A stretch of DNA of 64,000 nucleotides from Rhabditoides inermis (lineage: Eukaryota > Nematoda > Chromadorea > Rhabditida > Rhabditidae), in NCBI GenBank assembly GCA_963966185.1, contig CAWZYM010000145.1:164001-228000 (forward strand). Reading direction: 5' to 3'. The notes under the pieces are model-generated. The model was not told the DNA's origin. It did no database searches and was given only the letters and a program-made list of their open reading frames with translations. Made by a program: the position numbers and the translations under genes. Below are positions 1 through 17,662 of the stretch, in pieces (within the stretch, counting starts at the first letter, position 1; every line of letters begins with the position of its first letter).

Positions 1-863
1 AACGTCGCTTCTAATCCAGCCCGATAAAGCGGCCAGTCGGTAACATCACGAGTTCTTTTCGTCTTCTGGACTTTTCGGAAGAGATTCAGATTGATCTCCA
101 TTCGTACTGGACGGTGATCACTCCAAAAGTTCAGGCGGTTGATTGTAGATACTTTCTTAAGGTAGCGCGTAGATCGAACCATGAAAAGATCATATTCATT
201 TCTTTCGCCCGTCTTGGGATTCCTCCAAGTCCACTTTCGTCCAGGCCTCTGTTTGAAGTGCGAGTTGGCGATCTTCCATCCGTTGGCGGAGCAGAAGTCG
301 ACCAATATCTCTCCTCTCGCGTTTCGTGTACCATAGCCATAGTTGCCAAGACTTGGTTCCGATGGATGGCTGCGTAGACCGGGGGCAGCGTTAAGATCTC
401 CACACCAGACGGTACATGTTCGTCTTCCTCCACTATTTCTCTGCGTGGACAAATGTTGTACCTCATCGAGAATAGCGTCGTACTCCGTCTGGGGAGCGGC
501 ATCCGTCGGCATATAACAACAGATCAATCGCAATGTAGATCCTCCTTTCGACATCTCCAGGACGGCGAGTCGTTCAGAAATTGCGTCGAACCGAGAAATA
601 GCCGATATCAGCTCACGACGTACCAGGAATCCTACTCCTCTTCGCCCGCTCGATCCTCCACTATTCAGTAGCTGATGGCCAGAACGCGTCAGAGTTGTTC
701 TCTGGTCGCCATCTCTCCACGTCTCCGTCAGCGCAAACACATCAAAGGAAATATTCGCGATGGCAGCTTCGAAGTCTTGTAGTCGGTCGTCGTTTCTCAA
801 TGAATGGCAGTTGAAAGTTACCAATCGAAGAGTGTTGCTTTGGTGGCGATTGCAGTGTTGCAT
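1..863 (-). CDS. Non-LTR retrotransposon endonuclease domain (partial)
   Basis: An open minus-strand frame runs from an ATG at 863 (in-frame stop about 25 bases upstream) to the left window edge. The translation is an endonuclease/exonuclease/phosphatase fold of the APE type used by non-LTR retrotransposons for target-primed insertion. In order it shows the start motif TFNCHSLRN, the LTETW metal-binding segment, YMPTD, the CGDLNAAPG catalytic segment, DLFMVR and the terminal SDHRPV motif. All landmark active-site blocks are present and no stop or frameshift is seen, so the domain itself looks intact. The reverse transcriptase would lie further left, outside the window. The closest recognisable type is the RTE/CFDP2-like endonuclease; the exact clade is inference. 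It lies just upstream of the QSOX gene in opposite orientation and may separate that gene from its first exon. Confidence 0.85.
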   Translation of the reverse strand, partial: MQHCNRHQSNTLRLVTFNCHSLRNDDRLQDFEAAIANISFDVFALTETWRDGDQRTTLTRSGHQLLNSGGSSGRRGVGFLVRRELISAISRFDAISERLAVLEMSKGGSTLRLICCYMPTDAAPQTEYDAILDEVQHLSTQRNSGGRRTCTVWCGDLNAAPGLRSHPSEPSLGNYGYGTRNARGEILVDFCSANGWKIANSHFKQRPGRKWTWRNPKTGERNEYDLFMVRSTRYLKKVSTINRLNFWSDHRPVRMEINLNLFRKVQKTKRTRDVTDWPLYRAGLEAT

Positions 864-1048
864 AACGGCTTCTTCCTTGCAGCGGTTCTAGAAGCCGGAC
901 CTTCACGCGAGGCGACCGCACGAAGCGGGGATCACATGTCGAAATGTCTTTATCCTCAATATTTGATTATCACAATAACCACTCTGTGTATAGCAGACGG
1001 AAAATGAAAAAAGTTTCTGCTACTCTAGTAGTGAAACGTATCGTTCAG

Positions 1049-6920
<5,872 letters not shown>

Positions 6921-7219
6921 AACAATCGCGGCGAGACCCAGCCATCCTATGAATCGCCAACCCACAAGTGCAACGCCCGGTGTGATGAGAGCCTTATATT
7001 CCCTTCATTCTTTTCACTTTTATAGACTCACTCGTTAGTATTGCAAATAGACCAAACTTGCCCATATCCTTCAAGAGAATGGACCGAAAACATATAATTA
7101 AATTGTAATAATGAATGCATAAAATCACTGATTCTATCACCGATACTCGCTCGACATTATATGATAAATGTTATATTGTTCTATTCATGTATGTGAACAA
7201 TTTTGTCTATTCACTCACG

Positions 7220-7968
7220 GGCAGCTTGTGCACCCGTCTTGGCGGATTCTCATGAAACCATGGCCATTTGCACAGTTTTTCATGCTGATTCCGAATATGA
7301 GCATAAATTTTCTGGAATAGTAGTTTGAAATTTTTTTGACACTCACCGAATAGGCTACCCATCGAAAAGACCTGTCAACAACAGCAGCGTGGCCGAATGG
7401 ATAGTGAGTTGGAAAGTTAGAAATGACCATCGATGCGATGCCGCTATGCGGCAATAGTTTTTGCCGGTTCTTTTTTCATCACATGTCCCATTGCCCTGAC
7501 TTGTCTCATTTATATTTGTGCAAATCTGAAATTGGGAGGTGAAGGAACTTGTCGGCAGAGAACACATAGGAAATGGAGTAGATAGTATTATTCGACGCTC
7601 AACGCCAGTATGTGATTATTTTACGGGAATACATGTGAAAACTGAAAACTAGAAATGTTTTAAAGTTTTTTTTATAAGTCAGGTAAATGTGACATGTGCT
7701 GAAAAAGAGAAACGGCAAAAACTACTTATTGCCGCAGAGCGGCATCGCATCGATATTGCATCGATAGTCATTCCTAACTTTCCAACTCACTATCCATTCG
7801 GTGCTGTTGTTGACAGGTCATTTCAATGGGTAGCCTATTCGGTAGATAACAAATTTTTTTCAAACTAATTTTCCGGAAAAGTTATGCTCATATTCGGAAT
7901 CAGCAAGAAAAACTGTGCATATGGCCATGTTTTCATACGAATCCGCCAAGACGGGTGCGCAAGCTGCC
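7220..7968. mobile_element. Foldback/MITE-like element with about 250-bp inverted arms
   Basis: The left arm, about 7220-7478, is the imperfect reverse complement of the right arm, about 7706-7968. Both ends read GGCAGCTTG inward and continue through CACCCGTCTTGGCGGATTC. The arms carry small substitutions and indels, so the element is not newly formed. The roughly 230-bp centre has no coding frame. Inside the left arm is TGGCCGAATGG, which resembles a tRNA A-box. No clear target-site duplication is visible. No transposase is encoded, so it would be non-autonomous. Confidence 0.8.
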
Positions 7969-8713
7969 TGCAGAAAGGTCACAGATTTCAGATTTATTTT
8001 GTGTGGGTTTTTTTTTTACTTTGTGTGGGTTTTCGATTACTTTGTGTGGGTTTTCGACATTTGTAATGTACTTACTCTAAAAGAATAACCATGTACAAGC
8101 TCGTAACTGCTATGCATACTTTCTTATAGAACCCTTTTTACTACCCCTTTGAAGCAATTTTCTATACCAGTGGAGTTTACTAGTATTCCCAACCTTTTCC
8201 GTAAACGTACACTTTTGACACAACGGGTGTTGAAATGATGAGTGGCAGAGTGAAATCGGATCTGGTTGTTGTCAACTTATGGCCATAGGGACACACACAG
8301 CATAACAGACAGACAAGGGCAGGATACTCGATTGTTTATAGAGATGAGCGCATCATTTGAGGACAGAGGCCGTCATTGACGCCAGACGCCCGCTCCTGTT
8401 CCTGCCACCCCAATTAGCGAATACATAGATTTATTCATTTGATCATTGATTTATTGATTCCTCATTTCTCATTCTTTTAATAATAACTGAGTTTGCCCTA
8501 GAGTTCTCCGTTGAGTTCGCTATTTTGAAAAATGTTTTTTGTTGAGTTTAATTGTTGAGTTTAGTGAGACTAATCTATTCTCATGAGCCATAAAAAGATG
8601 AGTCCTTCTTTTCTCATCCTCTCTTTTCCACACTGCTCCTCTGACTGTCATTTAATTCATTATTCTTATACGGAGCGACGATAATCTTCTAATAAGAGGG
8701 CGGACAACTCTGT

Positions 8714-8777
<64 letters not shown>

Positions 8778-9324
8778 AACTGAGCACCCGCTGATCTTTC
8801 CAATCCCGACTCCCTGCATCCCGATATCCCTTCTTGTGACGCTCGTCCCGGAATCCTCTTATCTTCCAGATTCCGCTGCTGGTAATCCAGAAATACCTCC
8901 CGATCCCTCTCCGAGTTTCTTCATTTCTCTTATTACTACGACTCTATATATCCATAAACTTCTACACTATTCCCATTTGTTGTTCTCTTCATCGTATTTC
9001 TCACGATGTTTGTTTTGTACATATAATGCATGTTTTCATTATCACTTATGTTTTATATCCAGCCACCCACTCGATAACTGGAGACGCGCCGCGTAGACCC
9101 GGCATTTTCATCTTCTACACTTCTACTTTGAGAAAGCAGGTGAGCGAATCTTTAATTATACTGCTGTCGTATTCATACCATAAGTCTGACTCACCTTTCC
9201 TGTCATACAGCAACGTAAACTATATCAACAATCAATGTCCGAGTGCTACAGCAACCCCTAACGCGCTTTCCCAAGTGTGTCAGAGTACAGTACCCCCTAC
9301 CGTACCGTTGCAGTCTCCCGCCCG
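7969..9324. other. Intergenic, no supported gene
   Basis: AT-rich single-copy-looking sequence with a CT microsatellite at 8716-8774. Possible untranslated exons of the following membrane-protein gene lie near 9061-9141 and 9211-9300 (plausible CAG acceptors and a GTGAGC donor), but I see no frame that can be joined confidently to that gene. Confidence 0.5.
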
Positions 9325-11038
9325 ATGGAGGCCCCCCGCCGCGTGTGTCAGCCGAGGGTGGCCGTGCCGATCTTCGTCCTCGTCGTACTCCTCGCAGTCG
9401 CTGCACTCGTCGTCATCTTCTACGTGAGGTGAATCCACTGGGCAACGGGCTGATCGGGTGATAAGGGACTGAGACTATGGTAGTTGTGTGTTGTGAGTTG
9501 TGTTAGCTTTGCCGGCTGTTCTACTCGCTAGTGATAATCATGTGAGGTCACTGCTGGCGGAGAGCTGAACCTAGTAGTTTTCTCTAGGTTAACACCGCCA
9601 GTTCGATTGATGAACGAGAGACGTTTCAAAAGCGGTTGACAATACGTCGCGAAGGTTTTTTAAATGTTTTTTTTAACAATAGTTTCAAGTAATACAACCG
9701 TCGACCTAGCCAATAAGGGGACTGACCTGAGGCTCTCGAGTACAAATCGCTAGCTGCTTACAAGGGGTCCATCAATTAATGCAATAATTTGGATCAGATG
9801 ACGTCACAGACTTCTCACTAGAGGCTCACGAAAGTTGTGAGGGTGGTCGTCACTCCACCGTGACTAGCGGTACATCATTGGCCGCCGAGAGGATTGAAAT
9901 TGAACTCGGGACTTTCCGCATGATAGCTTTGCGCACATCCACTGCGCTAGCCACCCCATCAATGTCAAGCCAGTATGAAAGTATTCCTACACTGATTTTG
10001 TCCGATAAAATGGGCAGTGTGAAAAATCACAATAACACAGTTACCAGCACTCGATCATTCACATTGTGTTACCAGCACTCGATCATTCACATTGTTCCGA
10101 GTGCGAAGGTGGTCTTACCCCACTCACTCTGTCCAGTTTAAGGACGCCCGGCGGGTCAGTGCTGGGACAGCTCGGAGGAGGGGGAGGGGGAGGGAACGAG
10201 ACGGGACATGGAGAACACGGGCAGCACGAGGAGCAGCACCACAACGGACTCGTGAGCGCCATTTATGCCTTATTAGTCCTTCTGTAGCGATCAGCCTCAA
10301 GGGGCTTCTGACTGTTTCTTCTACTGTCTCGCATCTTTTCGTGTGACATTGTATAGTGGCATTAGGAGATGCATTCGAACTTGTATCGGCAACATGCACT
10401 CGATCTCTCCCTTCTCGCAGGATTCCACTGGCTACACGGGCACCAAGTCTCCTCCACAGGATGGGAAAGCAGAGGGAGGAGGTCACACCAACCATGTCAC
10501 TGAGAGAACGCCGGTCAGTCATCCCATCTACATCTCTTGTGCAACTGTCTCACTGACTTGCATGATGAATGTGTTGTAGCCGACGACCGGCCACGCCCCG
10601 TTGGAGCAGCTGCTCACCACTCCGCCCCCGGCGAGTCCATATATGGAGGGGGAGGAGACACTGCTGACTGGGGAACATGTATGTGTGAAAAGGGATACAC
10701 GTGTGAATAGTTGTATTCATTAGTGGTTATCACATACACACAAAACACATCAAACAGTATAAATGACAAGAACAAGGTACATCAACAGTTTGGAACCAGG
10801 GTGTCAAAACGGCACTGATGTGTGATTGCAGACCGCTGCCACCACTGTGACCACCACAGAAACCCCGGCCACCACTCCAGAGACCACGGACGCTCCTGTG
10901 GACACCATAGAAGCATCGGGAGAAGCCGAGGAGATACCTCTGGTTAGTAGAAGAGGGAGAGATGGAGATGGAGATGGAGATGGAGATGGAGATGGAGATG
11001 GAGATGGAGATGGAGATGGAGATGGAGATGGAGATGGA

Positions 11039-11076
<38 letters not shown>

Positions 11077-11179
11077 CCTGCAGGTGCGTGCTCCCTCGCA
11101 GCGGAGTGTGGCGGAGGAGGAGACTGCGGAGCTGAGCTTTGGTGAAAAAATCATTCAGGCTGCGCACGCGCTCATTTGA
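9325..11179 (+). CDS. Single-pass membrane protein, Gly/His- and Thr-rich
   Basis: Six exons join in frame to 203 residues: 9325-9428, 10143-10251, 10421-10513, 10580-10678, 10832-10942, 11084-11179. The ATG at 9325 is the only Met before the in-frame stop upstream. Residues about 13-33 form one strong transmembrane helix (VAVPIFVLVVLLAVAALVV) after a short basic N-terminus, as in a signal-anchor protein. The rest is low complexity: a Gly-rich stretch, a His/Glu-rich stretch (GEHGQHEEQHH), a Thr-rich stretch (TTVTTTETPATTPETTD) likely to be O-glycosylated if extracellular, then a short acidic tail. No enzyme or known domain is recognised and the function is unknown. The last intron contains a GGAGAT array. 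An AATAAA signal follows at 11353. Confidence 0.75.
9818..9958 (-). mobile_element. tRNA-derived SINE, family A copy 1
   Basis: Read on the minus strand it starts GGGTGGCTAGCGCAGTGGAT, holding the pol III A-box TAGCGCAGTGG, and has a B-box-like GAGTTCAATTTC about 35 bases on. A close relative lies at 36121-36245 in the same orientation. Both are intronic. Confidence 0.75.
10962..11070 (+). repeat. (GGAGAT)n followed by (GA)n
   Basis: About 14 copies of a hexamer GGAGAT (10962-11043) followed by a GA run, within the last intron of the membrane-protein gene. Confidence 0.9.
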
Positions 11180-12612
11180 ACAAATTCTTGTCTAGCCTCC
11201 TTCATACTCCTCAACAGACACCTCCTCGAACTTCATCAACTCATATTGTACCTGACAGTTGCTACAATTACTTCCTCTACATTTGTTGAACCTTTATTCG
11301 ATTGCGAACTCAATGACAATCACAGATATTTATTCACTCAGATATTGTAACCAATAAAACTAATGTTTTATCATAATTTATAATATGTTCATCAAAAAGT
11401 TCATGTGATGTTTTTTTATCTGTTTTGCTATTTTTGGCGTTCATTGAAGAGGACATAAATCTGTGTACATCTACTGAAGTTACGACAAGATATCGGCCTC
11501 GAGAAACAAGTATCACTATCTCTATGCTAATTGCTAATCAGAATCAGAGTCAGCATTACAATGAAATGCATGATTTCAATAAGACAAATAAAATATGAAA
11601 ACTGTCTCGAGTGCGAGATACTAGAAAGTATGTGTTACAGAAATGTTATCGATTAAACAAACAATCAATCATTTATCCAGAATCGCTATATGTTGACTAT
11701 ACAACAAGTGCATACGGTAGACCACAAGTACAAGGGCTAAGCGCTTGGGAAACACTGTTTAGCAAGAGGGGGAGAAATGTTATCTGTCAAGTTATGTATT
11801 GTACTGCGTAGACAAAAAAACGCAAGCTTAGTTAGAAAATTGTAACTGATGTAATTCTACAAACATGTTCAAAAAGTGTGAGTGAATTCTCTGCACTTTT
11901 ACACACAACAGATCACATTAGGTGCTCGGCGCAGAGTGAGAGTAAGAGTGAGAGTAAGGGAGTCATGAAGTAATTATATATATATTAAACTCGGCAAAAA
12001 CATTTTTTTAGATGTTCTGTAGTCGTTTAGATGTTCTGTAGTCGTAGATACAGTCGTAGATACCTAGATTTTAAAAGAAAAAAATAGTGTGTTTTAGTGC
12101 ATAGTGTACGCGCGCATGTCGTAAAAGCAACTGAAGCAGCACAACAACTTTCGCGCCAAGTTTATTTTTTTTACAATTTCACTTACACACTAGTGATAAA
12201 TAGATGTATATATCTATTATTGTTCCGTGTTCTCATTTCCGTAATACAGCTTCTTCGATGACCTTTTCGCTCCAACAAACGCGCTCACTCCGTGAGATTG
12301 CGCTGCTTCCTGTCTGTCATTTTTTGTCACCTTTCCTTGTTCTGACCACCCGCGTAGCTCAACTTACATGGCCGGGTAATTGTATGCTTATTTAATAAGT
12401 GCCACTTTTACAAACTACGCGCTGTTGCATCACTTGCAAAACACGGCACGTGTGTTGATGTTGTTTTGTGCTAGTAGATGTATGTTTCAAGTTTCAACCC
12501 TTTTTCCCGTACATTCCGTCATTCGTTCAATCAATATCCAATATATGATATGCCTTTGCGTGGATAATGATACTCGTTGGAGTTGTTTTAGTGGCTGATT
12601 TGCTTGCAGAGC
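11180..12612. other. Intergenic; 3' flank and upstream region of the GATA gene
   Basis: No convincing exon. Short direct repeats of TAGTCGTAGATA occur near 12018-12066. The sequence just before the GATA start (TTGCTTGCAG at 12600-12609) is a splice acceptor with no visible upstream coding exon, consistent with trans-splicing or an untranslated exon. Confidence 0.5.
11353..11358 (+). terminator. AATAAA polyadenylation signal
   Basis: Canonical hexamer 174 bases after the stop codon of the upstream membrane-protein gene. Confidence 0.5.
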
Positions 12613-15600
12613 ATGTCGGAGTGCTCATCTCCATGTAGCAGTGGATCCCCTCTATCAGTCTCGTCCGCTTCACCGAACTCACTCGCCGGTCGCCTTTCGC
12701 CCACGGATCAGCACACCCAACACACTGTTCAAGTGAGTATTGCGATCATCCTTCCATTCCACGTTGTCGCCCTTTTCGTGTGCTCAAAGCTCAAACTCAC
12801 TTAATATCTACTAAAGAATCAATGAGCTCAATTGATCAATACCTGATCACTCCTCTTTTAAAAGATCAGTAATCAATGCAAATCAATCAATCACTATTGA
12901 ATGTCGATCCCTCCAGACCCCTCCCTCGAATGGCCAGGGCCCGGTGTACGTCACCAAGTACGTGCGCTTCTGCGAGCGGTGCGCGTGTGAGCAGTGCAGG
13001 CAGACGAGTGGGTTGTTTGTTTGTTTGTTTGTTTGTTTGTTTGTTTAACTACCTTCCTCAATCAAAACCAGCAAATGACCATCTTGTGAGTAGACGAATC
13101 AGAAATATCGGTTTTAAAATTAGGTTGTTCTATTCTTTGTCAATTTGAACATACCTTATCTCTGCAGACTGCGGCTCTTTATGAGTTTGTGGTGTGGTGC
13201 TTGTGCTTCTTGCGACTGTCTGAGCTGCCCACTTTGTTGTTCCCCTCCCCTCTCTCCCGTCGTTCCCATCCACCCGGAGATAACGACTTGAAACATAACC
13301 TCGCGGGTTGTCCCGTAGACCTACTAGTATGGATACAGATAAGATACAGTATTCGGGAAGCTATCTCGCCACTCATAACTGCCTAATCTCTCAATGTGTA
13401 TGTGTGAGTGTGCGGTAGGTCGGCAAAAACGTATGGGGGCATCTCCCCTCTGTTATTACCGCTTCTTCTTGTTTCCGTCGTGGCACAGTGCGTGCGCTGA
13501 TAGAGCAGCCCTCATTGTATACACTCCAAACCACCCATGTGTCCATGTATGCAAATGAGTCCTCGCGGACTTTCACCCCCGGCATCAGTCGCTCGCTTTT
13601 TGCCTTGCTCGCTTGCCGTGTGTCCGTGTGTGCATAATAAGTGATTGATTGATGCGAGTTATCAGCTCGGTGCCTCTGCAACTCTCACTCCCCCTCTCTT
13701 TCATTGCCCCTATCAGTACACCGTCTTCACTAGCACTCTACCTCACACTCACTCCGCCCTGATTGATTGATTCATTGATCCGGTAATCCCGGGTGTATCA
13801 ATGCGCTGTCAATTGTTTCACTTCCGGCGATGAGTTATTGATTGATTAATTATTAATTGATTGATTGGTTGCAGGACGTGCGATGGCGAGCGGTGCGGTG
13901 GGGCCACAGTACGCCTCTCACGACGGCAGCTTTGAAGGTACGCTGATGTGAGCGAGCCGTGTCTGATGCTCTCGCAATCGCGTGCTCTCTCGCCGCACTC
14001 TCACCCCTCGCCAGGTGCAAAGGGCAAAATTTTCGACAGTTTCTGCACAGTCTCGCGACCGGCGTTGCCAATTTTACACTAATTAGGAAAGTGAGATGTG
14101 GGGTGTTGAGAAGGGAAGAGAAGGGAAGGGAAGAGTGTGAGAAATGGTCATGCAATATGATGGGTGGGGAACGAGACACGGCAACGTTTTCTTTTCTCTC
14201 CTTGTGTCTCACTCTCACTATTCCAACAAAGTTCAATTTTGGCGATTGATTAGTGTGGCGGTGGGGTGCTCTGCACTGTTATTCTTTACACATTTTCGGA
14301 TTGTGAAAAGCGTGAGTGTTGGTTGCAACTTGCGACCCGTGGATGGTGGGTTTCCCGCGCACTGCCCGCGTAATCAGCTGTTTGTTGCTGACCTATTGTG
14401 CGCTGCGCTCGCTTTTCCCACGCTATCCCACTGTTACAGTCGGGCTGCGCTAATGTATTCACTGCCTGCTTCTCCGGGTTTCATCCATCCATACTAGCTG
14501 CATTTGCATATCGATTGATTGATTTTACAGTGTGGTGCATATTTGCGATGTGTCGGTTTACAACCTCTGCTCTCTCACCTCTTCCTCCAGAATCGGGACT
14601 GTCGTGTTTGCAGTGCTTATTCATATTCATTTTACGATTTATTTGAGCTCCGCTTCGGCAGAGAGAGAGAGGAGAGAGAGAGAGAGAAGGAGAGAGAGAG
14701 AGAGGGAGAGAGAGAAAGAGAGGGAGAGAGAGAGGGAGAGAGTCTCTCGGCGTGTCAGCTCGCATATCATAGCTGGCTCACCTTTCTGAGTCTGGGTTCC
14801 ATCCTTAGAAACCGAGTTCCTTTTTGCTCTTGTAACTTCCACTGCATTGCTGACATTGATTACAAATTGCCTCAGTGTCGATTGTAGATCAGGTTGATCT
14901 CATGTATGAGATTTCTCTTACATTACTGATTGAAGTTGAATCCGGTGTGATTCTAACAAAGATACAGATTTAAACGATTGTAATTTATATGTTTAGCTTT
15001 TTTGAATGAATTGGAGTATTGGAGTCTGGTCTTACTTTTCAGGATCTTATTAGACATTTATCGGTAGTCACTACAATGCGTATTAACATAATTTTCACAT
15101 CCGTATCGTTTCATATCTTATTGAAACACAATTTTAATTGAAGTACAACAATTGCATTCATTTTACAGTACTCACTTATCTTACCGTATCCCCTATTTCA
15201 GACTCGTTCTCGTTTCACTCAAACGACAGTCTGAGTGGACCAGGAGCAGGCGGCTATTACTACCAGGATCAGCCGCAGTACTCGGCTCCGCCCCCTTTCG
15301 CCCCGCCCACCACGGAGGACGCGTGTGTGCCGCAGCCACAGAGAGTAGGAGGAGGAGAGCAGTCCCTGCTCCCACAGATTGGAGCCATCATGGAACCCAA
15401 GAAGGAGATGGACTACGGTGTGTTGGGATTACTGTATTTCGAAAATAACACATTTGAATCACGCACAATTAAAACGAACTTGAATGAAGTTGCTATTGGT
15501 TACGACATTTCGTTGAAAAGGGAATGTAATAGTTAAGAGATGGACGATGTGTGGGGATTACTTATTTGAACTGGAGAACTGCAATATTGAATGAGTTTGC

Positions 15601-16571
15601 GGTTGGTTCCTGTGGGTTGAGCTTGAAACATAAGATTAAAGGTTTATGGAGGTGAAATAATATGAAGTATTATATTAAGTATCATTGGTCTTATTAGAAA
15701 AACCGAATATTCATGAGTTATTGATATTTGGTAATCATTGAGAAATCTGGTGTACCATCATGATTTTCCGTTTGCAGACTACGCGAAGCACACGTACTCG
15801 TCGCTCTACTCTCCCCAGTCGCAGTACCTGGGAGGAGGAGGAGGAGGGAGGGGAGGGACGGCCACGGAGGAGACTTACTGCACCAAGTGTGTTGGTGACG
15901 AGCAGAGAAGATACTGTAGAGATGTAGGGGAGGAAGACAGAGAACGATTGCATATAACATATCATATATAGATGATGTATACAGTTGTGCTTGAGCCTGC
16001 AACCGATGCAGTACCTCCCTCCCTCGCCCATGTACTCTTCTGGCCTGGACCAGCCCCTCCTGCCTCCTGCCGCCCTCGATGCGATCAGCCCGCCAACCAG
16101 CCAGGTAGCTCGTTCGCTCTCTCACTCGGCAGAGAGCACTGCCGTTTTCCGGTGAACATTATGGAGTCACTCATAATCACCTAAAAAGTATGATCGTAGT
16201 TTTTGTGTCGGATGGACTTCTTGTTTACAGAGTAGTCTACAGCCGATTAGTGGGTGTATGTTTCATTCACTCCACTAGTCACCTCTGATATTCTTTATCG
16301 TAATCCGTTAATTGTGTTTTTTTCGTATCAGAGTAGATGTTGAGTGTATATTTTCGAAAGAGTATGTTCTAACTACCAAAACACATGGCGAGGCAAAATG
16401 TATGGATTGATGTATTGATTGCTTTGAGATGAGCCAGCATGTGATGTCGTCGTACTACGCGGCTGGGCCGACGGCGGTGGCGGGGGCAGCCGGCACAATG
16501 GGCGGGGGCATGTTCGTGCCACAGGTACGTCATCGGATAAGCTCTTATATCTTGTGTTTATCATGGAAACA

Positions 16572-16615
<44 letters not shown>

Positions 16616-17662
16616 TGGTTGCAGAGTGCCTACCATCTATCCTCTCCGTACTCGCTCGATCCGTCGCCGCCGCCGCAGGACCCGCGCGTGTTGGATGGGC
16701 TGGCGGGGAGAGGGGGAGGGGGAGGGCCGGTGAAGGGCACACAGGGAGGGGCACACGCACACCAGAAGAAGAGGATTCAGGTGGGTAACGGTCGACAGGA
16801 AATCATCGTGCTACCGTTGTGGTACCATTGTGGTACCGTTGTGGTATCACTGTGGTACCGTCTGGTATTCAGACTAGCGACTAGCGCCACCAGCTATGGT
16901 GAACGGTGTCTAGTTGCAGGCGGTGTCGTGTCACTCGAACTCGCAGTGTGTCAACTGCCAGACGAGGGAGACGAGTCTGTGGAGAAGGAACCACAAGGGG
17001 GACATCGAGTGCAAGTCAGTACCCTTTCGTATTCATCTCGCATTGTACCATTCACCTATACACAACAGCTCTGTTGCAGAGAATCGTAGTCAATGTAAGG
17101 GGATGTGTGAGCAAGGTCGTGTCGTGTATTTTTTATATTTTTCTTTGATTTCGGTAGAGAATGGTTTTTCGCGGATGTCGCATTGTGATTAGAAGGAAGA
17201 CGAGAGAGTTATGGATTGCTTGAAACGTAGTAATCACGTACACTTGATTATGTTTCAAATTAGCTCACTCAGCGGCGTCGTATCTGAATCTAATACTAGA
17301 ACAAACAAAGAAACAATGTTTTTCAACAGAAAGAAAACTCGTGGGAAAGTGGCAAACTATCATAAACCGAGGAGGCAATTAATGAAATGATGTATAATAT
17401 TATTCTGGGAGATCGAAGTGTCGTCGAAATATGCGACAATGTCGTGAGACTGAAAGTGTATGGAAATTTTGAAATGATATATTATGAATGTAATATAAAG
17501 TTTGTAATGCAACCATACATGTCATATATAATGTGGTGTGATTGCAGCGCGTGCAACCTGTACCAGCGCAAGAACAACCGCGCCCGTCCGCTCACCCTCA
17601 AGAAGACTGGAATCATGAAGAGGAATCGGAAGCCGCGCTGCGAATCACCCTTCCGCGCCTGA
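12613..17662 (+). CDS. GATA-type zinc-finger transcription factor, ELT-2/ELT-7-like
   Basis: Ten exons join with matching phases to 389 residues: 12613-12732, 12917-13007, 13875-13937, 15202-15417, 15778-15886, 15996-16104, 16429-16524, 16625-16780, 16920-17014, 17548-17662. The last two exons encode one complete GATA finger, C-x2-C-x17-C-x2-C (CVNC ... CNAC), with the TSLWRRN helix region, then the basic tail RPLTLKKTGIMKRNRKPR that contacts DNA. Upstream, residues about 50-70 carry FCERCACEQC, which may be the remnant of an N-terminal finger. The middle is rich in Tyr, Pro, Gly and Ser, typical of activation regions. In Caenorhabditis such factors control endoderm and intestinal genes; assignment to ELT-2/ELT-7 rather than another ELT is inference from the finger tail. 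The start follows a CAG acceptor by three bases. Confidence 0.88.
13012..13046 (+). repeat. (GTTT)n tetranucleotide repeat
   Basis: About eight copies of GTTT immediately after the donor of the second GATA-factor exon. Confidence 0.85.
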
